Below are positions 61,913-64,000 of a DNA stretch of 64,000 nucleotides, one piece after another. The stretch's first letter is position 1. Each line of letters starts with the position of its first letter. The position numbers and the translations under genes are program-made. The DNA is from Ochotona curzoniae (taxonomy: Eukaryota > Chordata > Mammalia > Lagomorpha > Ochotonidae): contig NW_024465369.1 in NCBI RefSeq assembly GCF_017591425.1, positions 31,705,501-31,769,500 of the forward strand, given 5' to 3'. Under the pieces are notes generated by a model. It had not been told where the DNA came from, ran no database searches, and saw only the letters and a program-made list of their open reading frames with translations.

Positions 61913-63416
61913 CAACACCATCTTTCTTGCTGTCTTGGTTCATTTTGTGCTGCTACCCAACAGAACACCTGACAGTGGGTAATTTACAAGAGACGGACAT
62001 TGATTTCCTCATAGCATTATCCCTGGGAAGTCTTACGGTCTTTGGTGAGTGGTGTGGGTTTCCTTGCTGTGTTCTCACAGGACGGAAGGAAGAAGAGTGT
62101 GGGCTTGCCATGGACCACGGACATTTTTATAGCCATATTGATCCCCTCTTGGGGAAGGAGCCTTTGTCATGCAAACACCTTGCAGAGGCTCCAGCTCCCA
62201 ACACTATTCCGTGAGAGATGATGTTTCCAACGCATGAATTTGAGGGGAAGGGTACATTCAGACTGTTGCCTTTGTCTTAGAATTCTCTAGGTCTGAAGTC
62301 CAGGATGAGTCTTACCACACTGAAATAAGTCTCCTTTTGCAGGTTTCCTACTCAGTTGAGACTTGGTGTGTCCTTAATGAAGTTTGTCAACATGAGTTGG
62401 CAACAACTGCTTTTTGTCTTCCTCCTCCCAGTAAATGCCAATTCTATTTTGACAGTTGTTCAGGTCAGAAACATTGGAGTTGTCCTCAGGACCTCTTGTT
62501 TGGAAGGCCCATTCCATGAATCTGATGCACTTTGCCTTCAAAAATTATATCCAGAGTCTGGCTCTTTCTCATTATCTCCTAGATTTCAGCTGGATTTCTT
62601 GCAGTAGTGTTTTTACATGTTTCCTTTCTCCAACTCTTGTACAGCTTCATTCTCAGCACGCAGCAGCCAGGGAAGCTGGCAGTCCTCTGCTCATCTCATT
62701 CAGTGTGAAGGCCCAAGGTGTTATGAAGGCCTAGGAGGGCCCTACCATCTTTCTGATTTCCCTGTGCTTGCAGTTGGAACTGCTTGATCACCAGACTTTG
62801 AAGTTTCCCATCTGTCCTTATACATGTGTCATTCAGGGAGGTGGATTTCAGGTCCAGTAGGCCCCTGGTTGCCCCACTTCCTTTGGTTCTCTGCAGCCCA
62901 CTCCCTTGTCCCATTGGCAAAGTAACCATGGTTCCAGTGGAGGGAGTTTCCTTGTTTGACTCAAAAAATTGGTAATAGCAGATTTTTCATGCTCCCCAAT
63001 CCAGTGGCAAGCCCAGAGTCCTTTTCCAGTTCTGTTGCTCTCCTGGCCATCCTGCAGTGGCAGCTACTACCATAATGCAAATGAGCTGTGGGATTTGAGG
63101 AGGGCCAGATGATCTTAGAGAAAGTGAGTGGAGGAAGCAGCAGGGATAGGCAGGGGTGGTTATTACTTTATGCTAATTGTATCAGACTTGCAATGTCTTT
63201 CTGTTCAGCTGGGCACATGGCTATGGATTTGGTGCAGGAGATAAGCATCTTTGAGAACAGTTGCTTCTTGATTTTGAATATTGAATCCAAGAGCGAGTCA
63301 GGAGAAGAAAGATACAGGCAAAGCCTTTCTTTAAAGGATGGCAGGGTGGGGATATTGTGGAATTCACCCCATGCATCCTCTTGTTTTGTGTTTGAGTCTT
63401 AAAAGAGTCTGTGCCT

Positions 63417-63451
63417 GGTTTTTTCTTTTTTCTTTTTTCTTTTCTTTTTTT
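63417..63451. repeat. Polypyrimidine tract
   Basis: Run of TTTTTTCTTTTC-type sequence about 215 bases upstream of the 63666 exon; too distant to be its acceptor tract. Confidence 0.85.
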
Positions 63452-63665
63452 GTTGTTGCATGGAATGGACATGTTTTTAAAAGCTAACAAATGTATCATA
63501 TGACACATTAGTCTTACACAAATGAGGTCTAGAATACATGTCTCATTCAATAACAGGGTAACCAAAGAACCAAGAAGGCAGCTAACAGTCTAACATCCTA
63601 GCATCAGCCAAGGGCATCCGAGGTAACATGCAATTGATGTGCTGTATCCTGCTTCTGTCTGATAG

Positions 63666-64000
<335 letters not shown>

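Overview
This is mammalian nuclear DNA, not a compact microbial genome. It has short exons with consensus splice sites separated by kilobase-scale introns, and dense interspersed repeats. The dominant repeat is the tRNA-derived C-SINE of lagomorphs. I count about 40 copies in two layers: old, rabbit-like copies ending in CAAATAAA-type tails, and younger GC-rich copies with the head GGGCCCGGC...TGG and the tail CCAATAAAAATAAATCTTT. The young type and some clean target-site duplications (TSDs) point to a pika (Ochotona) rather than a rabbit. The species call is an inference from repeat style, not a search.

The only protein-coding gene I can support is the 5' part of the myosin-IIIB gene (MYO3B) on the + strand. 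Six consecutive coding exons are present: 24671-24854, 26281-26415, 36875-36979, 37201-37300, 41484-41560 and 63666-63811. They join in frame with compatible phases and encode roughly the first 250 residues, most of the N-terminal Ste20-like kinase domain. Glycine loop, ATP-binding lysine, HRD catalytic loop, DFG, APE and DVWSLG are all intact. The first two bases of the start codon must lie in an upstream exon. The end of the kinase, the motor, IQ and tail regions lie beyond the right edge.

Layout: 1-24670 is upstream sequence (probably the 5'-UTR-side intron) with C-SINEs, two Tigger-like DNA transposon remnants, and two related non-LTR blocks rich in degenerate tandem repeats. One of these blocks split a Tigger element with an 11-bp TSD. 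24855-36874 holds introns 1 and 2, including a nearly intact antisense U2 snRNA copy lodged in a C-SINE tail. 36875-41560 holds exons 3-5. 41561-63665 is a 22-kb intron containing further SINEs, a LINE-1 3' end, a MER2/Tigger remnant, MIR fragments, several microsatellites and an X-box-like palindrome. 63666-64000 holds exon 6 and the start of the next intron.

I found no new gene system. The most notable items are the nested U2/C-SINE composite, with a five-fold 8-bp repeat at its promoter-proximal end, and the tandem-repeat-rich retroelement blocks. Repeat boundaries are by eye and may be off by about 5-20 bases.
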